Position numbers and translations under genes: made by a program. Source: Panorpa germanica (taxonomy: Eukaryota; Arthropoda; Insecta; Mecoptera; Panorpidae). From it: DNA of 64,000 nucleotides. Where the stretch lies: positions 4,960,001 to 5,024,000 of the forward strand of contig OY783203.1 of the NCBI GenBank assembly GCA_963678705.1, written 5' to 3'. Each line of letters begins with the position of its first letter. Position 1 is the stretch's first letter. The notes beneath the pieces were generated by a model. The model made no database searches, was not told the origin of the DNA, and saw nothing but the letters and a program-made list of their open reading frames with translations. Of this stretch, positions 10,601-25,362 are shown piece by piece.

Positions 10601-10730
10601 TTCTAGGTTTGATTGTTATTTAGTTAAATTGATTATGTATATACATAATCAATCATTGACTTACTAGGCAGCGGTGGAGTGCACATATATAAGGACCGGC
10701 GTTAGTTAAATTACATTAAAAAAAAAAAAA
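10601..10730 (+). mobile_element. SINE, 3' half
   Basis: Starts in GGTTTGATTGTTAT, has the self-complementary GATTATGTATATACATAATC and ACTAGGCAGCGGTGGAGTGC, and ends in ATTAAA followed by A12. The tRNA-like head is absent. Confidence 0.8.
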
Positions 10731-10947
10731 TATATATATATGCACATACATCATGTATTCTTCAAGGCATAATTTATTTCACATCCTTTTTAATACATGT
10801 CCACAATGCTCTGACAACTAACTATTTTGTTATGCTGTCTGTTCCAATTCTAATAAATTCTAACAAATCTAATAAATAAATTTTATTTATTTATTTTTTT
10901 AAATTATAAACTAGCTACTGCCTTCATGGTTATAAAAGCACCTACTC

Positions 10948-11058
10948 ACTTAAATTTTAATAACAACCAAACCCAGAAAATATCGCAGTGATCCTGAATC
11001 GAACGCGAAGATACAGCAGTCTGCCATCAAGCCTTAATGCTCTCGGCCACAGTGTCAT
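10948..11058 (-). mobile_element. SINE, head half
   Basis: On the minus strand: CACTGTGGCCGAGAGCATTA (A box), then the B-box region GCGTTCGATTCAGG, then TTTGGTTGTTATTAAAATTTAAG. It stops before the central palindrome. Confidence 0.8.
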
Positions 11059-13238
<2,180 letters not shown>

Positions 13239-13338
13239 TAAACATAGAAATATTAAATTGATTAAATGTTTTCATTACAGATAATTTGGTATAACAATAA
13301 AAGAAATTTATTATAAAAACGCCGCTCCATAAATATAT

Positions 13339-13341
<3 letters not shown>

Positions 13342-13419
<78 letters not shown>
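13342..13419. repeat. (TA)n microsatellite
   Basis: About 39 perfect TA units. Confidence 0.98.
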
Positions 13420-13423
<4 letters not shown>

Positions 13424-15205
13424 TATATGTCTGACGATATGAAAGGCTATTTATTACTTGTAAGATATATACAATATAATATATATATCTATCTATATAT
13501 CTCTGTATCATTTCATTCTGTATATTGATTAAATTTTGTCATCTACTAGTATAAGGAAAACGAAAAACATAACATAAAGATAGAAATGATCATCATAAAA
13601 TATTTTTTTGATATTCCAAATATGTTATTCGAATATTGTATTTGTTATTTTTTCGTTTTTTATGTCATTATTTGTATTGTTTTACTATTTTTATTTGTTT
13701 AATCATTTATCTCATATATATATATAATATATATAATATATATAATATATAATATATAATATATATAAATATTTTCTTGGTGAAATTATTATAGCTATAA
13801 GACAATTTCTTTTGTAATTATTGTGGTAACTTAAGTAAATTCTTAACCGACTTTTTCACTCAAAACACATAAAATAATTGACATGATTTAAAAAAAAAAA
13901 TCCGGAAACCAACTTTTCTATTATTTTTAATGTAAATATAACTACAACAGGAAAAAGAGACAGACATACAAAATACCAGGTTGAAAAAGAAGTTCAGGTT
14001 TTTATATACCTACAAATAGTAAATGCACCTTATTTTATGTTATTACGAGTATTACAAAAAATATTACGTTTATAAAATCGGCTATTTTATAACGAAATCG
14101 TGTTTTAATTACATAAACGGTTATTAATTTTATTACTGTTTGTTAATTATTAATAATCTCTAAAGAAAAGAGACATTTTTTAAAATGAAATTAAAATTAT
14201 ATAAAAAAAAATTTTTTCACAAAAAATTATTTTTGATTAGCTTCTTTACAGTTCACCTACCGCATTTAATAGTAAAATAAATAAAACCGTATCCTGTTCC
14301 TCTATGCCATCCGTTGGCAAACTTATCTTATTTTTATAGGAAAGAGATTTTAATAAATATTATAACTATTCTAAGAAAGTGCATTAAATTATATGTAACT
14401 GAAATGTTTGGACTTAGAAAACACCCTCCCTTCTTTACTAAAACGCAGCACCGTGTAAATAGGATTACATTTCTAAATAAAGTTACCTTAAAGGGTCTAT
14501 TACCTAATATAATAACAACAAAAAATAGAAACTTGATGAACAAATTTATAGCAAGAGGTCATATCTTGTCAAGAATAGGCATGAAAGAGGGAAAGAGAAT
14601 AGAATCAAATAAATTAAATTGAGTTTTAGGGGGATGCAAATAATAGGGGTTTGTCCCCATTTACCCTATACCCTACAGGCAATTTAAACTAACATTTATA
14701 GCGCCCTGTGTTATAGTATAGTCAGAGAGGATTGGTTCATCGAAATTGAAATCTCTCATCATACAGAATATGGAAGAATATCTCTTAAACCCATTTACAA
14801 GAGAAATGAAAACCATAAAACGTTCTTGATTTATTTTAAACTTTAAGTATTTTACTTTTTTCTTCATTATTTTACATATTAAATGAGTTCTATATTCCAG
14901 ATTAACTTTTTATTATATATTTATGTAAATTTTAACTTATGAACATTCTAAGTTATTCATTATTTTGTGACGAGTTTATTTCTACACGAACCTGCTCGGT
15001 TCGGTGTTTCTACAACGCAGGAATGTTAAAAACATGAAATCTTAAAGTGAAGTCTTCATTAAATAATGATTTTCCATCAGATTTGGACCTGTTTTGATTA
15101 TCTTAAGTGCTCAGTTCTTTTAAGTTAATTAAAAATTTCGGTTTATAAATTAAACTGTTCTTAGTATATTTACTTAACTTAAGAAGTTGATTGAAATCTT
15201 GGCTT
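13420..15205. other. AT-rich spacer with unassigned ORFs
   Basis: A degenerate (ATATATAA)n patch lies at 13712-13768. A 102-codon frame at 14314-14622 (plus) and a 64-codon frame at 14673-14867 (minus) have no recognisable domain. TATAGCGCCCTGTGTT (14698-14713) resembles TATAGGGCGCTTTGTGTT near 33856. Confidence 0.35.
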
Positions 15206-15430
15206 GACGACACAGTGGACGAGAGCAATAATACTCAACGCTTACTGCTGTGTCTTCAGGTTTGATCTCTGCACCAGGGTTATATTTTCTGGGTTTGGTT
15301 GTTACTAAGTTAAATTGATTATCTACATACAACCATAAACTTATCAGGTAACGGTGTTGGTCACGACAAAACAATAACTGCTAACATAGTAAGAGGTTGT
15401 CGATGATAGGATTAAATAAGTTAAATTAAA
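15206..15430 (+). mobile_element. SINE, near full length
   Basis: Head CACAGTGGACGAGAGC, B-box region CAGGTTTGATCTC, linker GGGTTTGGTTGTTACTAAG, degenerated palindrome GATTATCTACATACAACCAT, ATCAGGTAACGGTG, AACATAGTAAGAGGTTGTCG and tail TTAAATAAGTTAAATTAAA. All modules are present in family order. Confidence 0.85.
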
Positions 15431-15540
15431 AATATCTTAGCTCATTTTAATTTGTGGTTTCAATACTACGCATATGCGTTATAATGATATGAAGGTTCCA
15501 AACGAATTCGATTTTTAAATAAAACTGCCTGCATTAAAAC

Positions 15541-15615
15541 CCAGGTAGAACATGAACCCTGCAGCAAGCTAGCACTGCAAGACAATTTTTATTGCTAACT
15601 TACTACAAGCTTATT
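15541..15615 (-). repeat. 'AGCTTG' dispersed repeat
   Basis: CCAGGTAGAA, CAGCAAGCTAGCACTGCAAG, ACAATTTTTAT and TACAAGCTTA match the other copies. It lies 110 bp from a SINE. Confidence 0.5.
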
Positions 15616-16460
15616 AAAGCGAGAATAATTTTAATTTTTGGGTTTCTATTAAGTTTCTTTAGAATGTAGTTCTTCTAAGCTAAGTCAAGTGTTTCATTAT
15701 AGTACATTTCTATCTGAAATTATATTTGTTTATATTATTAATAGAAAGTACACTACCATTTAAAACACCCTGTATTTTGCCTGAACTATATAAGTGCCAG
15801 TGACATTACAGCAATAAGAAAAAATTACCTTTATGAAATTATTACATCGACAACAATGGCGACTAATTAGGAAAGGCACTGAGATACAAAAACTAGTTTA
15901 AAAATTAATTAAAGCAAACCTACTGACTCGTAGTTTTACACAAATTATAAAGCACTAGTATACCTTGAGCACAGAAGCACAAAGACGATCTAATTTATTA
16001 ATTATGGAAAGAAAACACTTCTATGGTGCAGTTGATTATATAGTAGTAGTGTAATATAGTCAGTTGTTGGATACATTACAATTTTAAATTAATCATTAAC
16101 ATAAATTATGGTAAATTCATATTTATTCAGCTTTAGGTATTACTACTAGTTTTCTATAGGGTAATTTCAAGTATTGTTATTCATTATTTGCAGTTTTATT
16201 TAATAATACGTTTACTTATATAAATAAAAATAATTCTAGGGTGTTTTGAATACGTTACCAGATCTTATAGAGTTGAATAGGGTTGTTATAGACACTGACC
16301 GCTTATTGGGTTATTTTGACCCACTATTTTGACTATTAAACTCAGCTCAAATACTTAAATATTTCTAATTAGACAAAGTCTGATTTTTCATATTTCTCTC
16401 ACTCATTTTTCTCTTATTTATATATAGAATTGACTTAAATTACAAATGCATTATTTTTTT
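15616..16460. other. AT-rich spacer
   Basis: Nothing recognised. Confidence 0.4.
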
Positions 16461-16522
16461 TAATCAAATTTATTTTACGTCGGCCTATTTCCGATGCTGA
16501 GTCTCATCATCGACGACTATAG
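16461..16522 (-). mobile_element. SINE 3'-end fragment
   Basis: TTATTTTACGTCGGCCTATT, CCGATGCTGAGTCT and CATCGACGAC are the reverse complement of the SINE tail region (compare 43242-43398). Confidence 0.75.
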
Positions 16523-16654
16523 TATAATAATTATTGTAAATTTAAAATGAAACAAAATAATTAAATCAAAGGAATTTCATTTTCTTAACAATTTCCTTAG
16601 CAAATATTATAATGAAACAAAATTTATGACGCAATGAGAATTTGAACATTTGAA

Positions 16655-16676
16655 CCCTTTTACAATTGTAAAAGGG
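16655..16676. other. Perfect 22-bp palindrome
   Basis: CCCTTTTACAA followed directly by its exact reverse complement. Centre at 16665/16666. Confidence 0.9.
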
Positions 16677-18863
16677 GTGGGTTATTTAAATTGTTCAGAC
16701 AAGGGGGTTACAAAATCATTTCATTTTAAATGGAGTCGAACCCTCGGTATACGACTCATATATCTAACTCTAACCCTTTACCCTTTACCCTAGTCCTATA
16801 CGCATCATAATGGGCATCTAGACTATTGTTGCCGTGAACCATGTTTAATATCGTTAAACGCGATTCCCTCATTCCCTTATTCCTTCATGATTCAACCCTA
16901 CGTCCCTACTTTTGATTGCTGTCGGGTACTTTTGCCCTGACTATGTTGACTATATTATGACGTCCCGACCATGACATTAGCATACTAATCCCCTGACGAA
17001 CATAGAATGTCACCCGCTGATGTTACTGCTACTGTTACTGGTTATTGTATTGAATGCAAATATCCTCATGCAAATGAACTAAATGACAATGTGAAAATAT
17101 ATAAAACAATTTCAGTTTGTTGAAAATTTATCAATTGAAACTGGAAACTGGAGTACTTGGTGCATACTACTACGCTACATAAATCACATTCGTCAAGCTC
17201 ACATTGTGACACGAGTAGGATTTTAAAATGGTTCATTTTGACCCTTTTTTACTTGTCGAAAATTACAATAAAAGACAATTCTGAGAAATAAAAGTTCATT
17301 CGAAGTATCTCACTTCTTAAACACCATTATTTTTCCTAATTAATTTACCCATCATTATGTTTCTTATTCAATTATGAAATAATATTGTAAAAACAATATA
17401 TGCTACATAAAATAATGAGTATATATATATTGCAGTTTACAAAATCAACTTATTTTAAATTCAAATATCCTAAAGGTTTAGGGAGTGCATTACTTTGTAA
17501 AGCTGGAGGATACTGTAATTAGTATAAAAGTATATTTATCGCTAAGTTGCTCTGTATCACAACCAAATTTTTCATATTTTATATTAGTAAATTATAACAA
17601 ACTAACCTCACTTTTCAAACCAAAATCCATCGTCAATAGTTAAACTAATAATTCAAAAAATTAAATTTCTAATAAAAATAATAACTTCAAGTTTCCGGTA
17701 CACTCCTGATCATAATAAATAAAAGTTATTATTAAAAAAATAAATAAAACATGTAAGCCTAAAACCAAGTTATGATTGTACTTATCACATACATATAAGT
17801 AAGTACCTATATAACCTACTTTTATATTATAACATTTATCTTAGTCTAGACTCCAGCCTCTTGACTCTAGACTACAACAATTCTCATTTAAGATGCGACG
17901 GTCATAAGATCTACAGAAAAAGGTCAAATATATTTGCAGGCACTTTAAGAGAAACTGCATATTTTATAAGAGGATAATAATGGGGGTTCTTTATATTGAA
18001 AGATACGTTACGTTATATATTTTAGTTTCTCAACAAATACACCACGTGTACAGTAAATTGGTTTCGTATTTTCCCCGTTAAATATTGTTCTATAACAATT
18101 ATGTATAATTTAAATGTATTATTGTGTTTTCAGAGTTCATTTTAAAAAATCGAATATCTTGAAATATCATTTTCAACTGATTCCATATCATATACATCAA
18201 CATAACCTAACTTTTTATATTCCATAAGAGTATACAGTTATTTATTCATAACTGACTCAGATAAATTATGACAAAGGCTGTATTGTTAAATATTATCTAA
18301 TATGTATTATTTCATATGAAAGAGTAACATAAAAAACAAACAATTTTGTAATGGTCTACTCGTATAGAAAAATATATAGATTGTAATACTCGAAATGGCA
18401 GCCATTTTTAAATGTCAGTTAGGTTAGATTATTTATCAGGGATGAGGGTTCTCTTTTCAGTTAGACGTAGACATGATTGTTATATAAAACCGCTTTTATC
18501 TTTCGGACTTTTCGTTTGAACTTTATAAAAAAATTATCATTGTTATCGCACGTTATCAACATATTTGAAATATTTATATTTTCATTTCCTATGTTTTTTT
18601 ATGTTTTAAATAAATGGATAGTGAATTTTTATTTGAGTATTCGTTTTTTTTAGTATATACAGAAAATGTACATTTTAAAACAAATATGTTATTGGATAAA
18701 TATAAAAATATTCATTTCAAAAGTATTTTAATTATTTTCTTTTTAGTTATTTAGAAAACCGGTATTTTCTTAGTTCAATATATTGTTACATTACATACAT
18801 TTACTGTGAAATGTGAAAAATTCAATTATTAATTAACAGTTTTTATCTTCTGCATTTTCTAAG

Positions 18864-18868
<5 letters not shown>
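16677..18868. other. Spacer with B-box-like patch
   Basis: The minus strand at 16735-16745 reads GGTTCGACTCC, a perfect match to the pol III B-box consensus, but no A box or cloverleaf is seen. (CCCTTTA)-type short repeats follow at 16777. 16740-17040 is somewhat GC-richer without an open frame. The rest is AT-rich. Confidence 0.35.

Positions 18869-18924
<56 letters not shown>
18869..18924. repeat. (TA)n microsatellite
   Basis: About 28 TA units. Confidence 0.98.
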
Positions 18925-18925
<1 letters not shown>

Positions 18926-19258
18926 CATATTTAGTTCATTAGAGTTTGAGGTTAGAATTCCAATAGTACAACAATTTCAAAATTCTAATGATACCAACAA
19001 ACTTTTATATGATTACAACATATAAAAAATTAAAAATCAAATTCTTTATTTATTACACCTAAACTTGTAAAGAAATGGTTATTTATAACCTCTCAACAAA
19101 AATTAAATATGTGGGGAGGTGTTGTTAATTGTTTATGCAACTTAACAATTATGTAATTAAGTACGTTGTAAGAAATTAATAGCCAAGTTTGTTTTTACAT
19201 CAATAAATACATTAAATAGAATTATATGCGATTTACGCAATAATAAATTTTTTTATAG

Positions 19259-19349
19259 GTTAGAAGAAGTGCCGTTAATATCCACAGAGTACCGAAGCAA
19301 GAATCCGACGGCTTCACGATTATTTCTGATATTTTTCAGTATATGCTGA
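19259..19349 (+). CDS. Candidate 3'-terminal coding exon
   Basis: A T-rich tract ending TTTTTTTATAG (19248-19258) is a good splice acceptor. In phase +1 the following sequence encodes 29 residues beginning LEEVPLISTEYRSKNPTASR and then TGA (19347-19349). AATAAA polyadenylation signals follow at 19410-19415 and 19427-19432, 60-80 bp beyond the stop. The exon is GC-richer than its flanks. A second frame, phase 0, is also open and continues further (VRRSAVNIHRVPKQESDGF), so phase is uncertain. The upstream exon would lie across a long intron or outside the window. No family recognised. Confidence 0.28.
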
Positions 19350-19432
19350 ATGATGTATTCATTTATAAATACTTTATTTTATATATGTGTTTATATAACT
19401 AATAATATAAATAAATTGTTAGATGTAATAAA

Positions 19433-21480
19433 CAACAATTGATTTATGAATGAAATGTATTTTAAATTATTTCTGTGTTTATTTACAATGACATTTTTGC
19501 GAGTTTTATAAATTTGTTCTCACGATTATGTGGAGGAACAACTGTGAAGTTGTCAACAAAAAAGTTAACCTTAAAATAAGCTGTCAATTTATGAATGGTA
19601 ACTAACTTTGAAATAAGTAAAATTGTTCTGTGTAACCTTTGCACAAAATATATGTAAGTTTAATATTGTTTTACCTTGTTATTTTCAGATATCTATTTAA
19701 AAATCTTTGTTAGTCTCTTTCAGTTTTACCGGCGGAAGACAAAAACAGTGTAAATGCCGTCGCATTTGTAATATATCCTTAGTTTAAAACATTTCGTAAA
19801 ATAATTATTACTATTATAGTATTTCAGTGACTGAAATGTATCGAACTCGCTTTATGATAATTTTTTAGCTGAGTTTAATTGCGTTTTTAAGTTTTTAATA
19901 CTAAAATTATCGTGACAGTAAAAGCTCTAAAAACTATCAAACTTTTTGTCACCTCAGCAGGAAATTTATAGCAACTGACTGAAATCATAACAATAAAATA
20001 ATACCTATACATATACAACAGATAAGACATAGAGAAAAAAAGCTTACGCAAGAGTGATACAACTTAACTGAAAACTGTACTGTATTACAATTTCAAGAAA
20101 TAAGTTAGACATTAGGACTTTAGGAGAAGTTATTAGCACTCGAGCACAGTTGTCTTGTTGACCATCCTTGTCTAAATCGTCCGCTAAGTTGGTATGTTAA
20201 TTTTGGGCATGTTCCCATACATATAACCATATTGGGAATATACCATATTGGCATTTGTCGCTAAATAGTTGCTGCATTCGCGATTCTGCCGCTTTTCTTG
20301 TTGAGAAATTATGATATTTTATTTTATTTCAAAAAGTGATAGCACAGGAGTTTGTTAGTAAATTGTTGCTTAGCAAGTAGATAGAAATTAAATTACAATT
20401 ATGCAAATAAACAAAATTTTACATTTTTTCGTCATTCGGATCTGTCTATCATGCCTCGAAGCATATTTCTTAAATTTTGCAAGAAATGAAGAAAATCGGG
20501 CAAGAACATGTTTTAATGCCAGAATTTAATGTAATCATATTGGGCATTGGCAACTTTAAACGGACGCCTGTCTAGAATAGGGAAGGTTCCTTATCAATAG
20601 CATTTAAAATTATCTTACAAATTTTTTGTCTTTTTCGTTTATAAATAATATAAAATAAAGATAACTGAATACGTCTTCTGTCAAAATTATGTTTCGCTAT
20701 TATCGTAATTTAAATTTCTATCGCTAGATGTCTTATCGTTAACAGTTATCGCCAATATACCAGAATACTAGAATACAAGAGGGTTGTTATATGCTTCCGC
20801 CATGCTAGCTACTTTATTTTACAACTATTGAGAAATATTTTAATCAAAATTTATAATAGTAAATAAACAATTAAAATAAATTAACAAAATACAATATCAC
20901 TGTGTGCTCGGTACAAAATAATCCTCCCTTAAAAGCAATTAAATACGGGAGAGATAGATACTTTCAAATAAATGACACTCTGTATAGAGTATACAGTATA
21001 CAGAGAGCCATTGTATGTTTAATTTGTTGGCAGAAGAGAGGGTGTTCTATTTTCTCCCTAAACCCAACCCCTATTATTCTAATGCATTATAGAACTCCAC
21101 CCCTCTGGCCATAGTTACTCGGAAATGATTCTGGCGATGGAACTCACAACATTACACAGACTGGTTTCGTGACGGTAACTGCTTTGCACTTAAATTATTA
21201 AAGGAGAATAATGTTATTAAAAATGTTATAAGTTGCAGACCTTAGGGCTCATGTCTCACGGCTGAGGGTTCAGCTTCTAGCTCGGGCTTGGGTTTAGCTT
21301 TCTTGTGTAGTAGGGTGTGGCTACTCGCGATTATTTCTTAAGGTGCAGATTTTAGTAATATTTAATGGATAATAGCGCAGAGAGTTAATCATTTTTATTT
21401 AAAGATTATATAAAGATATTAGGAAAAAGTTAGAAAATTATACTTGTTGGAGTATTGCAGTCGAATTTTAAGATTACACT
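19433..21480. other. AT-rich spacer
   Basis: 20900-21114 holds an open frame of 70 codons with no recognisable domain. 20996-21002 sits in a small CTCTGTATA/TATACAGAG inverted repeat. 'ACCATATTGG' occurs twice near 20227-20260. Nothing assignable. Confidence 0.35.
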
Positions 21481-21548
21481 GCAGCCTGATAAGTTTATGA
21501 TTATGTAGATATATTTATAAATAATAATAAATTTAAGTTGATAACAAC
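21481..21548 (-). mobile_element. SINE, 3' half (left part, interrupted by hAT)
   Basis: GCAGCCTGATAAGTTTATGA, TTATGTAGATAT and AATTTAAGTTGATAACAAC are the reverse complement of the SINE middle. The same SINE resumes at 21892. Confidence 0.75.
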
Positions 21549-21883
21549 CAGGGGCAGCCTTAGCCATTGCGAGGCCCCGGGCAAGCAGATCTTTGCGAGG
21601 CACTTGTTCTTTGTATAATTTATGTAAATTGTAAGTAAGTATTTTTGATGATAATTGACGAGAAATAAATTGTTATATTGGAAGTAAAAGAGGCAAAGAC
21701 GACATATATTAATAATGATAAACTAAGGCACATGAATGCTAGTGATTCTAGTGGGATTTTTAAAGAGCGAAGCGCGAGATTCAAATACATATATAGTAAT
21801 GAATTTTTCTACTTGGGTTGTTGCGCGAGAATGCGATGGCCCCTGGTGGTTGCCCTGGTTGCCACCCGCTATGGCCGCCTCTG
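21549..21883. mobile_element. hAT-like non-autonomous element inside a SINE
   Basis: 335 bp with hAT-type ends: left CAGGGGCAGCCTTAGC; right end, reverse-complemented, CAGAGGCGGCCATAGC. It is flanked by an 8-bp target duplication, ATAACAAC (21541-21548) and GTAACAAC (21884-21891), with one mismatch. The 8-bp length is that of hAT transposases. GC-rich subterminal sequence (GAGGCCCCGGGC) is also typical. No transposase is encoded; the open frames here are incidental. The insertion splits a minus-strand SINE between its head and middle. Confidence 0.82.
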
Positions 21884-21891
21884 GTAACAAC

Positions 21892-21932
21892 CAAACCCAA
21901 TTCCTCTGGTCCGTGGATCAAACCCTAAGATT
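21892..21932 (-). mobile_element. SINE, head part (right of the hAT insertion)
   Basis: CAAACCCA, then CTGGTCCGTGGATCAAACCC, continue the minus-strand SINE toward its B box; the A-box end is lost after about 21932. Confidence 0.7.
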
Positions 21933-22315
21933 TAACAAATATTATAACGCTTACATATTTGAAGACTCTGTTCGCACATGCATATAAAAACAATTTCTTT
22001 ATAAATTGCAATAATGTCTGAAATATACAAAGAAGAGTAAAACATGTTACTTTATAAACGAATACCAAAAATAATGAATTAAATCCACATTTAGCATAAC
22101 CATCGATTGAATGCATGCATGCCATGCTTAATTGTAATATGCGTTGCTTTAATAATTCAAATTTCCATTCTTAATAATACTTTATAAAAAATATTATAAA
22201 TCCCGTGACCTATTATAATATACCTGATATAATAGTATTAAGGTACGTTGGCAAATTATACACACTTATTAGTGAGAAAGCTTCAGCCATGCGTGGGGCT
22301 GTGGGTTGTAAACTG

Positions 22316-22360
22316 TGGGTTGCTGGTTGTTGTTGGTTGTTGGTTGTTGGTTGTTGCTTG
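22316..22360 (+). repeat. GGTTGTT minisatellite
   Basis: Short tandem GGTTGTT units, partly degenerate, in an otherwise unannotated 21933-22446 stretch. Confidence 0.9.
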
Positions 22361-22446
22361 CTCACTCGGTGCTGCGAGCAAACAAATATTATTAAATTAG
22401 CAAATCTTGTACGTGCAGTGAGCACGAATGGAATTTTATAAACGCT

Positions 22447-22522
<76 letters not shown>
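22447..22522. repeat. (TA)n microsatellite
   Basis: About 38 TA units with one ACAT interruption. Confidence 0.98.
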
Positions 22523-22525
<3 letters not shown>

Positions 22526-22694
22526 CTGAAAAGTCAGTTATGTTCAATTATTTCTAGAAAATTCCATTATTCAAAGTTCAATTATATCTAGATACAATTC
22601 AGCTGAAAAAATGTAATTTCAGAGAAACTGGCTGGCAATTGTAGCTAGATACAATTTAATTCACGTAGGAGTTAAAAAAATACTCGATATGCTA

Positions 22695-23419
<725 letters not shown>

Positions 23420-23472
<53 letters not shown>
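23420..23472. repeat. (TA)n following the LINE tail
   Basis: TAA units turn into about 26 TA units. Confidence 0.97.
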
Positions 23473-23474
<2 letters not shown>

Positions 23475-25258
23475 TATTAGGCAATCCATAGTAATGAATG
23501 TTACATTTACAGGTAACGGTCGTAACAGATAACATATACGTTAAGGAAAAACTTGAAATTAGTTATATTTTGAAAAGATAAAATTAATTATTTAAGTAAG
23601 TGAAATGGACTTGTATATTCAGGTTTCGTCAAGTAGAATTTTCGAAAATTACGGAGTTATAACGAATAATTTAGTATACCGATCGGCACAAAAAATGTAA
23701 TTGTATTTTACTATCTTTATTCGAATATTAAAGTTACATGTATTTAAGTTATATTTAACATTAACTTTGTACTTAAAAAAAATGTTACCAATTTTATTTA
23801 AAAACAGAAATTAAAAGCTAAAATACATTTTTACTACTATTTTGTGAATTAATATAATCATAAAGCATAACTTTTTGAATTACCAAATTTTAAGAAGGCC
23901 TTTTTAATACTAAAGAATTAATATTGTAAGTATTGTAGACAAAATTTAAACCTAAACTAAAATATCTTCTATACTTTATATTTCTCCTTGAAACAGCTTT
24001 TCTTATAACATGGTTTCTTTCTTCTTTCAAGAGAGTATCCGTCGGAAAATTATAGTGAAGTGTATATACAATTTGTTAAAAATATAACTAGGACATTAAT
24101 AAATAATTTATCTAAGAAGTTACATACAAAAAGGAGTTTAAAAATTGTGTACAACATTTTGACAGCGTATTTACAAAACATTATAACAAAGATGGCGTAT
24201 TTTCTTTTTTAACTACGATTTATTCTCTAAGTTAATGACGGTTTACCGGAGAACTATCAAAATTTGCTTTAGTTGTGATATATATTTAAACAAAATCACA
24301 ATTATCACATATACGAATGCAACAACTTTATGTATATAAATATCAAACAATGGCAAGTGAAATTGGAAAATACTAAAGCATATTAATTGTCATTTATTGT
24401 ACACATATGTTCCATAAAAGCTAATTCGATTAATATACAACACATCGAATAAACATGATTTAGTTTATAGTATACCAACTAACACAGTTAAAAATCACAA
24501 ACCTGTGTTTCACAATAACAAATTACAACTCTCATTTTGATATTATTACTTCGTGGTTACCTTTACAAATTTGACATATTGAAGTTCTATTAAAGTGAGG
24601 TTAAGTTGAACACCTGACTAACTTCACTTGAACTGATACAAATTACAAAACAAGGACAACAACATAAAAATAATATGTTGACGAGTTTTATCCGTCGGTA
24701 AATACAAACTCTTAAAATGAAAGTTACTTTAAATTAGAGTACATTATACTAAAGCGAAACATGTACTTATAATGCTATTTCGTAAATACAATTATGGCTT
24801 GGTTATATACAATGTTTATTAATTACGCGAACTATATTGTTTCATTTACATCATAAATTATGTTCGTACTTCTTTATTAATGAGTACCGTTTTCTTAATA
24901 TACAATTACAATACTTTTGTTAACATATTTTATGACTGGAAACAATAACTTTACATAAAAAGTTGGGAACAAACAATTAAAATTAAACGCTAAATAATTA
25001 ACAGTACTTTTCTATAAATTTAAAGAATTGATTTATAATCTATTCAAAAGTATGAATTCCATTAAGTCTGTTTATTTTTATTGAATGGTATTAGAATTAG
25101 CGTACACTGTAGATCAGATTGTCTTCATATAAAATCGCAAGCTTTTTCAACAAAGAGATAATTTTTTTATGATATTTATCGTGAATCTTCAGTGTGCGAA
25201 TTCTAAGAGTGAATTAATTTTAAGTTTTCAATAGAGTTTGAAATTTACGTGATGGGGA
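23473..25258. other. AT-rich spacer, no gene recognised
   Basis: AAGATGGC at 24189-24196 is the only word that stands out. No coding or repeat family recognised. Confidence 0.4.
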
Positions 25259-25362
25259 CTACCTGTCCAGGTAAACTGTAGCGTGTATGTGATAAGACTA
25301 TACAGTTATCCCATACATTTACGTTATGATTTACCTGTACAGGCAAATCTGCCAGGTAAACC
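25259..25362. repeat. Inverted-repeat segment with ACCTG/CAGGT motifs
   Basis: ACCTGTCCAGGTAAAC (25261-25276) faces TTTACCTGTACAGG (25330-25343) and CCAGGTAAACC (25352-25362). The inner pair AAACTGTA/TACAGTT adds to the foldback. Size and structure suit a small MITE, but no target duplication was identified. Confidence 0.45.

Noticed and set aside
14314..14622. 102-codon plus-strand frame rich in Lys/Asn/Ile
   Set aside because: Composition fits AT-rich chance coding; the antisense is also open; no motif recognised.
20227..20260. Paired SRF CArG boxes (CCATATTGG twice)
   Set aside because: The core has five A/T bases, not the six required by the CArG consensus.
21678..21987. Two overlapping plus-strand frames (69 and 83 codons)
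   Set aside because: They cross the hAT terminal repeat and the SINE; no protein similarity recognised.
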